From positions 124,001 through 188,000 of the forward strand of contig CAVPBQ010000007.1 of NCBI GenBank assembly GCA_963701925.1: a stretch of 64,000 nt of DNA, in the 5' to 3' direction. A model generated the notes under the pieces. The model did no database searches and was not told where the DNA came from. It saw only the letters and a list, made by a program, of their open reading frames with translations. The DNA comes from Sulfotelmatobacter sp963701925 (GTDB lineage Bacteria > Acidobacteriota > Terriglobia > Terriglobales > Acidobacteriaceae). Both the position numbers and the translations under genes were made by a program. The stretch's first letter is position 1. Every line of letters starts with the position of its first letter. Below are positions 25,462-33,641 of this stretch, piece by piece.

Positions 25462-26892
25462 ATGTCGGGCAGCCCCGCCATCTCACCCTCTGAATTGATG
25501 CGTGCCGAAAAGCGCTCGGCGGCCGGGGGCTCCGTCTTAGCGGCAATTTTCATCACCGCGATGAAGATTGTGGTGGGCTTCACCACCGGCAGCTTGGGCA
25601 TTCTTTCAGAAGCCGCTCATTCCGGCCTTGACTTGATTGCCGCGCTGCTGACTTATCTTTCCGTCGGAGTTTCCGATAAACCGGCCGATGCCGATCATCA
25701 ATACGGGCACGGCAAGATCGAGAATTTCTCCGCGTTCGTCGAGACCGGACTGCTGCTGCTGACCTGCGCCTGGATTATCTACGAAGCCATCGAGCGGCTG
25801 TTCTTTCGGCGCATCGACGTCGAGCCTACCATCGCCGCTTTTGGCGTGATGCTGCTTTCCATGGCGATTGACTGGTGGCGTTCACGCGCCTTGGGCCGCA
25901 TCGCAACCAAGTATGACAGCCAGGCGCTGGAGGCCGACGCGTTGCACTTTTCCACCGACGTCTGGTCCGCGGGCGTGGTTGTCGTGGGATTGCTGCTGGT
26001 CTTAGCCGCTCGAACTTACCACATCGATTGGCTGGGTGATTCCGATCCGATTGCGGCCCTGTTTGTCGCCGGAGTGGTGATCTCGGTCAGCTGGCGACTG
26101 GCGCGGCGGACGATCGATGCGCTGCTCGATGCGGCTCCGCCGGGAGTGCGCGCGCAGATTCAGGATGCAGTCTCACGCGTCGACGGTGTGCTCGAAGTCG
26201 ATCGCATCCGCATCCGGCGCGCCGGGAACCACTATTTCGCCGATGTCAACGTTGGGCTGGCTCGCACCGTGACGTTCCAACGTTCGGGGCAGCTCGCGGT
26301 CGCGGTGTCCGAAGCCGTGCACCGCATTCTTCCGGAGGCCGACGTCACCGTGCAGTCCCTGCCGCGGGCAATGGGATCGGAGAACGTTTTCGACCGCATT
26401 CGCGCCGCCGCCACGCAGAGAAATCTCAACGTGCACGACATCAGCGTGCAGGATGTCGCCGGCCACCTGCACGTTGAGCAGCACGTCGAACTCGACGAAC
26501 GCATGTCTCTCAAACAAGCGCATGATCAGGTCACCGAACTCGAAGCGGACATGCGTCGCGACGTCCCGGAAATCTCGTCGATCCTTACTCATATCGAAAG
26601 CGAGCCGGCCACCATCGAAAAATCGGAAGAGGTGCTGCGCGATGCCGCCCTCGAACTCCGCCTGAAAAATATCGCGGCCCAGTTTCCTGAGATTCTCGAC
26701 ATTCACGAATTCACCATCAAGCGGGTGCGCGGCCGGCTATACGTTTCCTGCCACTGCACGCTTTCCGACGATCTGTCGCTGGCCCGGGTTCATGATATTC
26801 AGACCGAACTCGAAGGCTGCTTCAAGCACGAGACTCCGGAATTATTCCGCGTCCTCATTCATCCCGAGCCAAGTACCGATAACAGGAGATAG
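25462..26892 (+). CDS. Cation diffusion facilitator with three C-terminal dimerisation-like domains
   Basis: 476 residues from ATG 25462 (an in-frame upstream start at 25423 is less likely). Six helices with metal site motifs HSGLD and HFSTD (HxxxD), as in YiiP-type Zn/Fe/Mn exporters. The cytoplasmic tail is unusually long: after AAPPGVRAQIQDAVSRVDGV...VDRIRIRRAGNHYFADVNV there are two further segments with the same 'DVAGHLHVEQHVELDE' and 'KRVRGRLYVSCHCTLSDD' strand pattern, i.e. three tandem ZT-dimer-like modules instead of one. First gene of an operon with OsmC, glutaredoxin and EamA genes. Confidence 0.88.
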   Translation: MSGSPAISPSELMRAEKRSAAGGSVLAAIFITAMKIVVGFTTGSLGILSEAAHSGLDLIAALLTYLSVGVSDKPADADHQYGHGKIENFSAFVETGLLLLTCAWIIYEAIERLFFRRIDVEPTIAAFGVMLLSMAIDWWRSRALGRIATKYDSQALEADALHFSTDVWSAGVVVVGLLLVLAARTYHIDWLGDSDPIAALFVAGVVISVSWRLARRTIDALLDAAPPGVRAQIQDAVSRVDGVLEVDRIRIRRAGNHYFADVNVGLARTVTFQRSGQLAVAVSEAVHRILPEADVTVQSLPRAMGSENVFDRIRAAATQRNLNVHDISVQDVAGHLHVEQHVELDERMSLKQAHDQVTELEADMRRDVPEISSILTHIESEPATIEKSEEVLRDAALELRLKNIAAQFPEILDIHEFTIKRVRGRLYVSCHCTLSDDLSLARVHDIQTELEGCFKHETPELFRVLIHPEPSTDNRR

Positions 26893-26897
26893 CCCGC

Positions 26898-27320
26898 ATG
26901 ATTTCTGCGACAACCATCTGGACCGACAAGGAGCGCTACATCGGCGAGGCTAACTCGCGGCACGCGATCGTGATGGACACCGCGGCCGAGAAGACCGCTA
27001 ACACTCCCATGGAACTCGTGCTGATCGCGCTCTGTGGATGCACTGCGTCGGACGTGGTCGGCATCCTTCGCAAGAAACGCGAACCCTTTACCACTCTGGA
27101 AGTCCGCGCGGAAGGCGAGCGCGCATCGGGGTACCCGGCGGTTTACACGGCGATAAAGTTAATCTATCGCGTGGGCGGCAAAGTCTCGCACAAGGCAGTC
27201 GAGGACGCGGTGAGGCTATCGAAAGAAAAATATTGTTCCGTCTCCGCCATGCTGCAAAAGACAGCGAAGATTACCATCGAGATCGAGTACGACGGGGCGA
27301 GCGAGGCGCCTCATTCATGA
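26898..27320 (+). CDS. OsmC/Ohr-family protein
   Basis: 140 residues, 5 bases after the CDF gene. The peroxidatic Cys is in LIALCGCTASDV and the second conserved Cys in SKEKYCSVSAML, as in OsmC-type organic peroxide reductases. It may protect against peroxides; the CxC near the first site is notable. It overlaps the next gene by 4 bases (ATGA). Confidence 0.87.
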   Translation: MISATTIWTDKERYIGEANSRHAIVMDTAAEKTANTPMELVLIALCGCTASDVVGILRKKREPFTTLEVRAEGERASGYPAVYTAIKLIYRVGGKVSHKAVEDAVRLSKEKYCSVSAMLQKTAKITIEIEYDGASEAPHS

Positions 27321-27595
27321 CCGCCCGCGTCATCATGTTCACTCAACCCGGCTGCCTTTCCTGCGAATTGATGAGGGTTTACTTCGAGGCCCGCGAGGTT
27401 GTCATCGAGGAACGCGACATCACGGCTGATCCGGACGCGCGCCGCGCCATGCTGGAGGAATACGACAGCGCCGAAACGCCGACGATTGTTTTTCTCGCGG
27501 GCGAAGTCGCGGAAGTGATCGTCGGCTTCGATCCCGAACATCTCGACCAATTGCTCGACGCCGCTCCACCCTCGGATTCGGTGACCGGATCCTGA
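27317..27595 (+). CDS. Glutaredoxin-like thiol-disulfide protein
   Basis: 92 residues, start at ATG 27317 inside the OsmC stop. MFTQPGCLSCELMRVYFEAREV has a CxxC site; the cis-Pro (ETPTIVFLAG) and C-terminal helix match NrdH/glutaredoxin-like proteins. Translational coupling to OsmC suggests it recycles or partners the peroxidase. Confidence 0.8.
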   Translation: MTARVIMFTQPGCLSCELMRVYFEAREVVIEERDITADPDARRAMLEEYDSAETPTIVFLAGEVAEVIVGFDPEHLDQLLDAAPPSDSVTGS

Positions 27596-28581
27596 ACTCG
27601 CCTCAACCCCATCAGCGCGTTCCCCATCCTTTACGGGGATATTTCTATATCGGCTCCGCGGCATTTCTGTGGGGAGTTTCCGCCGCGCTGGGGCGTGCCG
27701 TGTTCACCGGACAGTGGGCATTGAGCGGGCAAGCCGCGCATCCCATCGACCCGCTTATCCTGTCGCAAACCCGCACCTCAGTTTCGTTGCTCGTACTCCT
27801 GCCCCTGCTGGTCGGCCGCCGTGGATGGCAGCGGATCGCGCTGCCCCGGCCCGATCTGATTCGCTGTCTGGTGCTCGGTATGCTGGGCGTGGCCGCGTCG
27901 AATTATTTTTATTACGTGGCGATTCAGAGGACCAGCGTCGCCATCGCGATTGTTGTGCAGTACACCGCGCCGGTATGGGTGCTGCTCTATGTGGTGGCTC
28001 GGGGCCAGCAGAAACTGTCGCTGCAAAAAGTGACCGCGGTCATGGTCGCGATTGCCGGCATCGCGCTCACTATCGGAATTATTGGTGCGAATTCAGGCGG
28101 CCTTCATCTCGACTCTTTCGGCCTCATCGCTGCGCTGCTGGCCTCATTTTCGTTTGCCTTTTACAACGTTGGCGGTCATCGCGTGCTGGCTCGCCATGAT
28201 CGCTGGCGCGTGCTGGTTTGGACGCTAGGGTCCGCGGCGGTGCTGTGGCTGTTCCTCAATCCGCCGTGGAAGGTTGTCGCCGAGCGTTACACGGGCGCGC
28301 AGTGGAGCTTTCTGTTCCTCTTCTCGATGATTTCGGTGCTGGGATCATTCTCGCTTTATTTTCAGGGCCTGCAGCATCTCGAACCGACGCGCGCCATTAT
28401 TGCCAGCTGCCTTGAACCCGTGTTTTCCATTCTGCTGGCGGCGGCGTTTCTTGGCGAAGTCGTCCGGCCTATCCAGACTCTGGGAATTGTTCTGGTGCTG
28501 GCCGCGATCGTGATCGTGCAACTGCCCGGCCGGGGCGCTCGCGCCTCGGAGGATTCCGTGGTCGTGGAGCCGATGGAATAA
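27592..28581 (+). CDS. EamA/DMT family drug-metabolite transporter (probable CTG start)
   Basis: Ten predicted membrane helices in two EamA repeats (LIRCLVLGMLGVAASNYFYYVAI; QGLQHLEPTRAIIASCLEPVFSILLAAAFLGE). The first standard start, GTG 27700, would remove the first helix (YFYIGSAAFLWGVSAALGRAVF), which is in frame upstream. The frame reaches back into the glutaredoxin gene, where a CTG at 27592 overlaps that gene's TGA and is the best-placed initiator; no ATG/GTG/TTG lies between. Start therefore uncertain, family call firm. Confidence 0.78.
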   Translation: MNSPQPHQRVPHPLRGYFYIGSAAFLWGVSAALGRAVFTGQWALSGQAAHPIDPLILSQTRTSVSLLVLLPLLVGRRGWQRIALPRPDLIRCLVLGMLGVAASNYFYYVAIQRTSVAIAIVVQYTAPVWVLLYVVARGQQKLSLQKVTAVMVAIAGIALTIGIIGANSGGLHLDSFGLIAALLASFSFAFYNVGGHRVLARHDRWRVLVWTLGSAAVLWLFLNPPWKVVAERYTGAQWSFLFLFSMISVLGSFSLYFQGLQHLEPTRAIIASCLEPVFSILLAAAFLGEVVRPIQTLGIVLVLAAIVIVQLPGRGARASEDSVVVEPME

Positions 28582-28637
28582 ATTGGGCTCGCCTGGCAAG
28601 TATAGTTGGTGATATAAAGTACTCTGTACTGCAGTTA

Positions 28638-29282
28638 ATGCAAATGTCGCAAATTCAAGCCGTAAACGGCCTTGGCAGCCTGCTCTTCCTGGTTTTCCTT
28701 CTCACGGCCATCGGGCTGGCCGCATTGATCGTCTACCGCCGCCTGAAGCGGCGCTCCGTTCGGTCAATCGGACTGGCGATGCTGGCAAGCATCGGTGTCT
28801 ACGCTGCCGCGCTGGTCGGATTTTCCCTTGCCAGCCACTACCGAATACTTCCGCTGGGAACTGATAAATGTTTCGACGACTGGTGCGCAACCGTAACTAG
28901 TGCACGGTCGCTGCCGAATCCAACCGGGGACAGTGGCACAAAATTCGTCGCTATCAGCCTTCGGATCTCAAATCGCGGCGGGCGAGCGGCCTTTCGGCCG
29001 TCGCAGCCGCGTGTCCGCATGGTACTTCCCACCGGGGACATCCTGCCGTCGGCATCCGGTCAGCGGGAGTTTGAGCGACAAGCCGGACCGCAGGAGGATA
29101 TCGCGATGCGATTGACTCCGGGCGAGAGCTTCCAAACCTGTTTGGTTTTCGAGATCCCAGCCATAACCCGGGAAGGGTACGTTGTGCTTTTGGAAGGTCC
29201 GGCGATCCTGACGCAGTTTCTGGCAGGAGACGAAAATTCCTTCTTTCACGGGAAGATGATCTATCCGATCGTAGTCCAATAG
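28638..29282 (+). CDS. Membrane-anchored protein of unknown function
   Basis: 214 residues. Two N-terminal membrane helices (about 12-33 and 44-66) precede a ~145-residue extracytoplasmic domain. The domain (GTKFVAISLRISNRGGRAAFRPSQPRVRMVLPTG) looks like the immunoglobulin-like DUF4352/Telomeric-repeat-binding type beta-sandwich. Two Cys (DKCFDDWC) follow the second helix. Not recognised more closely. Confidence 0.65.
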   Translation: MQMSQIQAVNGLGSLLFLVFLLTAIGLAALIVYRRLKRRSVRSIGLAMLASIGVYAAALVGFSLASHYRILPLGTDKCFDDWCATVTSARSLPNPTGDSGTKFVAISLRISNRGGRAAFRPSQPRVRMVLPTGDILPSASGQREFERQAGPQEDIAMRLTPGESFQTCLVFEIPAITREGYVVLLEGPAILTQFLAGDENSFFHGKMIYPIVVQ

Positions 29283-29447
29283 GTGCTGAGCGCCCTCGTC
29301 CGAAGCAGAGTCCCTGATGGCCCATTACTCCGCGATTACCTCCGTTTCTCCGTTGACATGGTTTTGACACATGCCGGCAGGCTTCTTCGCTAGTCTTTCT
29401 TTACCCCCTCGCTGGTTCGATTTCAGATTCGATTTGAGGTCAGTGCT

Positions 29448-29891
29448 ATGAAGACTCGCTCCGCTCTCTATTCGATGGTTTTTCTGTTCGCGTCGTTGTC
29501 GCCGTGTTTTGCGCACCACATGGCCGTGGTGGTGAACAAGGACAATGCGGTGGAAAATGTCAGCGCCGCCCACCTGGCGAAAATCTTTCAGGCCGAAGTC
29601 AAGAAATGGCCTGATGGCAAGAACGTGATGCTCGTGCTGCACAAAGACTCCGAAGGCGAAACCGAGACGCTGCAGCGGCTCAATAAGATGTCGGCGGTCG
29701 AATGGCACGCTTTTCTGATGGCGCACCGGGATTCAATTCTGTTCGTCGAGTCCGATGCGGACGTGCTGAAGATCGTGCAGTCCGAACCCGGCGCCATCGG
29801 CCTCATCGACGTGCGCTCCATCGACAGCACCATCAACGTAGTGCATGTCGACGGCAAACTTCCCATGGAAGCCGGCTACCTGCCGCACTAA
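29448..29891 (+). CDS. Secreted PstS-like periplasmic-binding domain protein
   Basis: 147 residues, signal peptide ending SPCFAHH. MAVVVNKDNAVENVSAAHLAKIFQAEVKKWPDGKNVMLVLHKD and GAIGLIDVRSIDSTINVVHVDGK fit the short 'phosphate ABC substrate-binding-like' (PBP-like) family: an N-terminal half of PstS. No pst transporter is near. A stand-alone ligand sensor or scavenger is possible. Confidence 0.7.
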   Translation: MKTRSALYSMVFLFASLSPCFAHHMAVVVNKDNAVENVSAAHLAKIFQAEVKKWPDGKNVMLVLHKDSEGETETLQRLNKMSAVEWHAFLMAHRDSILFVESDADVLKIVQSEPGAIGLIDVRSIDSTINVVHVDGKLPMEAGYLPH

Positions 29892-30057
29892 GTCGAGCCG
29901 TGTGGCGCGGGCCGTGGCGCCTGCTGTGTGGCGCGGGCACTCCTGCCTGCGACTGCGTGCGCCATAGAATAGCCGAAAGGGTGCAGGCGCAGCGGTTACG
30001 CCGTAGAAAAGCGACGCCTTTTCAGCGCCGCGTAAAACCCGCAGGAGAGAACGGGCT

Positions 30058-31011
30058 TTAGCCCTTGTGCCGGCCCCGTTCGAACAGATGAAAATATCGG
30101 CGCGCCTTCTTGACGTCGCGAGCAATCTGCTCGCGCAGCGCTTCCACCGACGGAAACTTGATCTCATCCCGCAGCCGCTCCAGAAAAGAAATCTCCACCT
30201 CGGTCTCGGGCGTCAATTCCACCGCATGAAAATTCAGCAGATGCGTTTCGATGGCAAACAATTCCGCCCCAAACGTTGGACGATTGCCCACGTTGGTCAC
30301 CGACTCAAATCGCTCGTCACCTACGCGCGTGCACGTGATGTAAACTCCGTCCTTCGGCACGATTTCGTCATAGCGTGCGAGATTGATCGTGGGCACGGTG
30401 TATTTCGATCCGTAGCCCCGCCCCCGGCCCGGCGTCGCCAGGATCGGAAATGGACGCCCCAGCAAATGCCGCGCCCGGCTCACGCGTCCGGCGCCCAGCA
30501 GCTTGCGAATTTCGCTGCTCGAAACGCGCTCTCCCCGCATCCTCATCTCGGGATAGACCTTGACCTCAAATCCCATCTCACGTCCAAATTCAGCCAGCAG
30601 CGCGGTCTCTCCCGCAGCCTTGTGCCCGAAGCGGAAGTTGTAGCCCTCGTGCACCTCGCGCGCGTGCAATTTATCCTTCAGAATCCTCTCGGCGAAATCG
30701 CGCGGGCTCATCAGTGATAGATCGCGGCCAAAGGGAAGCAGCAGCACCGCGTCGATGCCCGCAGCCGAGAGCAGATGAAGCTTCTCCGGCGTCGGTGTAA
30801 GCAACTTCAATCCGGAATCCGGCCGGAGAATCCGTGAGGGATGCGGCTCAAAGGTCACGACCACGGTCTTCGATCCTGCCTGACGGGCCCGCGCCACGAT
30901 CTCACGCAGCACGTGGGCATGGGCGCGATGCACGCCATCGAAATTGCCCACGCTCACCAGCGATGGGCCGAAATCCGCGGGAACGTCGTCGAGTTTGTGG
31001 AAGACCTGCAT
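30058..31011 (-). CDS. ribF: Bifunctional riboflavin kinase / FMN adenylyltransferase
   Basis: 317 residues. The adenylyltransferase half opens SLVSVGNFDGVHRAHAHVL (HxxH-type nucleotidyltransferase); the flavokinase half has GRGRGYGSKYTVPTINLARYDEIVPKDGVYITC. It makes FMN and then FAD from riboflavin. No FMN riboswitch is visible upstream. Twenty-one bases separate it from the MBL gene. Confidence 0.95.
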   Translation of the reverse strand: MQVFHKLDDVPADFGPSLVSVGNFDGVHRAHAHVLREIVARARQAGSKTVVVTFEPHPSRILRPDSGLKLLTPTPEKLHLLSAAGIDAVLLLPFGRDLSLMSPRDFAERILKDKLHAREVHEGYNFRFGHKAAGETALLAEFGREMGFEVKVYPEMRMRGERVSSSEIRKLLGAGRVSRARHLLGRPFPILATPGRGRGYGSKYTVPTINLARYDEIVPKDGVYITCTRVGDERFESVTNVGNRPTFGAELFAIETHLLNFHAVELTPETEVEISFLERLRDEIKFPSVEALREQIARDVKKARRYFHLFERGRHKG

Positions 31012-31032
31012 GATGTGAATGATTACTGGGCG

Positions 31033-31806
31033 CTAGATCTCAAACTCCAGCTTCAATCCGTCGTGAGCCAGCCGCACGTTCTTCGGCAGAGTCGCGTTCG
31101 TCGCTTCATGAGCAAGATCGTGACAGATGTGCGTGAAGAATGTCCGCTTCGGTTTCAGGCGCTCGACAATGGCCAGCGAATTCTTCACCGTCGAATGCGT
31201 GGGATGCGGCTTGTGACGGAGCGCGTCGAGAAACAGAATGTCGAGGCCTTCCAACCGATGCAGCGACTGTTCCGGAATCTCGCTGTGATCGGTGAGATAA
31301 GCCGCCGATCCGAATCGATAACCGTAAATCTGGGTCTCGCCGTGAATCAGCGTGATGGGCTCGAAGCGCACGCCCAGCACGTCAACCGGGCCGTCGATCG
31401 GCCGCAATTCCAGCAGCGGCAAGCCGCCAAATTTATAGTCCGCATCGAAAATGTAAGAAAACATCCGTCGCAGAAACGCTGCCGCTTCGGGCCGCGCGTA
31501 CAGCGGCAACTTGTCCGGCTTGTGGCGATAGCTCAGCGGGCGCAGGTCATCGATGCCCAGAATGTGGTCGGCATGAGTATGGGTGTAGAGCACCGCATCC
31601 ACGCGCGAAATGCTTTCGCGAACCGCCTGCGCATAGAAATCCGGAGTGGTATCGATCAGCACAACTTTGCCGTCGTACTCGATCATGATCGAAGGCCGGG
31701 TGCGCCGGTCATGCGGATCGGTGGAATGGCAGACCGCGCAATTGCATCCCAAGGTGGGCACGCCCATCGATGTCCCACTCCCCAGCACGGTAATGGTCGC
31801 TTTCAT
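31033..31806 (-). CDS. PhnP-like MBL-fold hydrolase
   Basis: 257 residues. Metal motif TPDFYAQAVRESISRVDAVLYTHTHADHILGIDDLR (HxHxDH), SMGVPTLGCNCAVCHS near the N-terminus (a zinc-binding Cys cluster as in PhnP) and FFTHICHDLAHE at the end. PhnP opens cyclic ribosyl phosphates in phosphonate breakdown; here there are no phn genes, so the substrate may differ. It overlaps the next gene by 4 bases. Confidence 0.85.
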   Translation of the reverse strand: MKATITVLGSGTSMGVPTLGCNCAVCHSTDPHDRRTRPSIMIEYDGKVVLIDTTPDFYAQAVRESISRVDAVLYTHTHADHILGIDDLRPLSYRHKPDKLPLYARPEAAAFLRRMFSYIFDADYKFGGLPLLELRPIDGPVDVLGVRFEPITLIHGETQIYGYRFGSAAYLTDHSEIPEQSLHRLEGLDILFLDALRHKPHPTHSTVKNSLAIVERLKPKRTFFTHICHDLAHEATNATLPKNVRLAHDGLKLEFEI

Positions 31807-32426
31807 CGTCCCTTGATTCCGAAGCCGCTGGTTCCGGTGCCGCTGCCAGTGCCGGGAGTGCCTTGCGGCGGCCGCGCCAGGGCGTTGGTGACTTCCACAT
31901 ACGCCATGCGCAGTTCGTAGAGGCTGTTGTGCAGGAAATTTTCTTCGGTCGGCGTGAGGTTGCCTTTCGTTTTTTCCCCGATCAGGCTGAGCGTGTCGAT
32001 CGTCTGCCGCGCTCCGATGATATCGATGCGCGGCTGCCCGCCTTGCTCGCGCATCAATCCGAGTTGCAGCATCGCGGTCATATAGAGCGAGGCGAGAAAG
32101 CGCTCGAAGGTCATCTCAAATTCTTTGGCCGAGTGACCACTGATCTCCACCTGAGAGTCGAGCTCTTTCGATGACTTGCGGTAAGCCTCGGCCTGCGCCG
32201 CCTGCTCGGTGTCTGTTGGCGGTGGCGGCATCTCGGAGACGTTATCCGCCACTTCTGGAGGCGGTTGGACGTCTTTGCCGTCCGAGGCAGCGGGAGCCGA
32301 CACTGCGGTTGCAGGCTTCGGAGGTTCCACTTCTTCGGGAACGTCCGAGCGTAACTCGCCTTCAGAGTTGAATAGCCGCCGGTCGGTCACTTTGAATCCG
32401 GTGTCTTCGCGTTTCTTGTCAGGCAT
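31803..32426 (-). CDS. DUF1844 domain protein
   Basis: 207 residues. An acidic Pro/Ala-rich region (about 25-90) precedes the DUF1844 core MTFERFLASLYMTAMLQLGLM...GGQPRIDIIGARQTIDTLSLIGEKTKGNLTPTEENFL. Function unknown. The tail is Gly/Thr-rich (GTPGTGSGTGTSGFG). Translationally coupled to the PhnP-like gene. Confidence 0.78.
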   Translation of the reverse strand: MPDKKREDTGFKVTDRRLFNSEGELRSDVPEEVEPPKPATAVSAPAASDGKDVQPPPEVADNVSEMPPPPTDTEQAAQAEAYRKSSKELDSQVEISGHSAKEFEMTFERFLASLYMTAMLQLGLMREQGGQPRIDIIGARQTIDTLSLIGEKTKGNLTPTEENFLHNSLYELRMAYVEVTNALARPPQGTPGTGSGTGTSGFGIKGR

Positions 32427-32500
32427 TATTTTCCTCGTAACGGGATTTCTTTGTCGCGAATTTCGCGAAGCGTCCGCGAACTTAGCGGTGAAAAACTTAT

Positions 32501-33601
32501 TTAGGCTCGATGCCGCAGCGCTTCCGTGGGCGCTTCGGCAGGCAACGGAATCACCGAAGCCTTAGCGCCGCCGATCGTCACCTCGCGCCCGGGAACGCTC
32601 AACTCGCGCCGCAAATATCCCAGCGCAATAGTCCGATCTCCACCCGGCACCTGCAACGTGGCCGCGCTCGTGATCTCGCCGACTTCTTTTTCCGCGGCAA
32701 CAATCTTCATTCCCGGCGCAATCGCTCCCGCGCCTTCAGCCATAAATCCGGAGAACTTGCGATGCACCGCGCCGCGCGAACGGATGCGCTCCACGATTTC
32801 CTGCCCGATGTAGCAGCCTTTGTTAAAGTTCAAAGCCCGCGCCTGCTCCGTCTCCTGGGGCAGTTCGCGCTCGCGAATGTCGACGCCGTAAAGCGGGACT
32901 CCTATCGAAATGCGATACAACTCCAGCGCATCGTAGCCCACAGGCGTTGCCCCGTGCGCGACCAGCGCGTCCCAGGTCTTGCGCACATCTTTCGGCTCGA
33001 GCCACAACTGGTAGTGCTCCAGGTCCAGATCGTCGCCGCGCACCGCCGTGCACTTGACGCACTCGCAATCGCAGGTGCACGTCGCGTCGAAAATCTGCAG
33101 CGGATGCGTCTCCGGAATCTGAATGCCGGCATCGCGCAGAACCTGCCCCGCTCGCAGCCCCGAGATTCCCAGCGCCGTCATCCGCTCGCCCAGGTTCGCG
33201 ACCTCAACGTCATCCATGATGATGTAATGATCGAAGGTCGCGAGAATCCTTTCCACCTGGCTCTGATCAGTGTCGACCACGATCGACTCGCCGCGATTGT
33301 AGGCATAGAGGTCGCCGAGGATGTGCCCCTGCGGATTCAACAGAAACGCGTAGATCCCGCTGCCCACGGCCAGATCGCGAATGTTATTCGTGACCATGCC
33401 ATTCAGCCAGCGCACGCGGTCCGACCCGGTTAACGAAAGTTTCGCGCGGAAGCCCAGGTCGTAGACGCCGCATCGGCCGCGCATCGCGCCCCACTCAGAC
33501 TGCGGATTGCCGAACGTTGCCGCCGAGGTCGCGCCGCGGTATTCGCCGACGCGGACCGCTCCTAATCCCTCTCCACTCGCCTGCAGTGCTGTGAGTCCCA
33601 T
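32501..33601 (-). CDS. YgfZ/GcvT-like folate-binding protein with cysteine-cluster insert
   Basis: 366 residues. The YgfZ signature KGCYIGQE (261-268) followed by RIRSRGAVHRKF is present, and the GcvT-like tetrahydrofolate fold runs throughout. YgfZ helps assemble/repair iron-sulphur enzymes. Between the two halves lies FDATCTCDCECVKCTAV, with Cys at 175, 177, 179, 181 and 184; this dense CxCxCxCxxC stretch is not part of the usual family. Promoter region shared with the divergent dehydrogenase at 33642. Confidence 0.88.
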   Translation of the reverse strand: MGLTALQASGEGLGAVRVGEYRGATSAATFGNPQSEWGAMRGRCGVYDLGFRAKLSLTGSDRVRWLNGMVTNNIRDLAVGSGIYAFLLNPQGHILGDLYAYNRGESIVVDTDQSQVERILATFDHYIIMDDVEVANLGERMTALGISGLRAGQVLRDAGIQIPETHPLQIFDATCTCDCECVKCTAVRGDDLDLEHYQLWLEPKDVRKTWDALVAHGATPVGYDALELYRISIGVPLYGVDIRERELPQETEQARALNFNKGCYIGQEIVERIRSRGAVHRKFSGFMAEGAGAIAPGMKIVAAEKEVGEITSAATLQVPGGDRTIALGYLRRELSVPGREVTIGGAKASVIPLPAEAPTEALRHRA

Positions 33602-33641
33602 ATCTGTATTCGATTATATCGAGTGTGTTAACGTTCCTGCC

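Noticed and set aside
31012..31032. FMN riboswitch upstream of ribF
   Set aside because: Only 21 bases separate ribF from its upstream gene; no room for an RFN element.
30841..31920. Plus-strand 359-codon open frame over ribF, the MBL gene and the DUF1844 gene
   Set aside because: It lies on the opposite strand to three well-supported genes and reads as a high-GC shadow.
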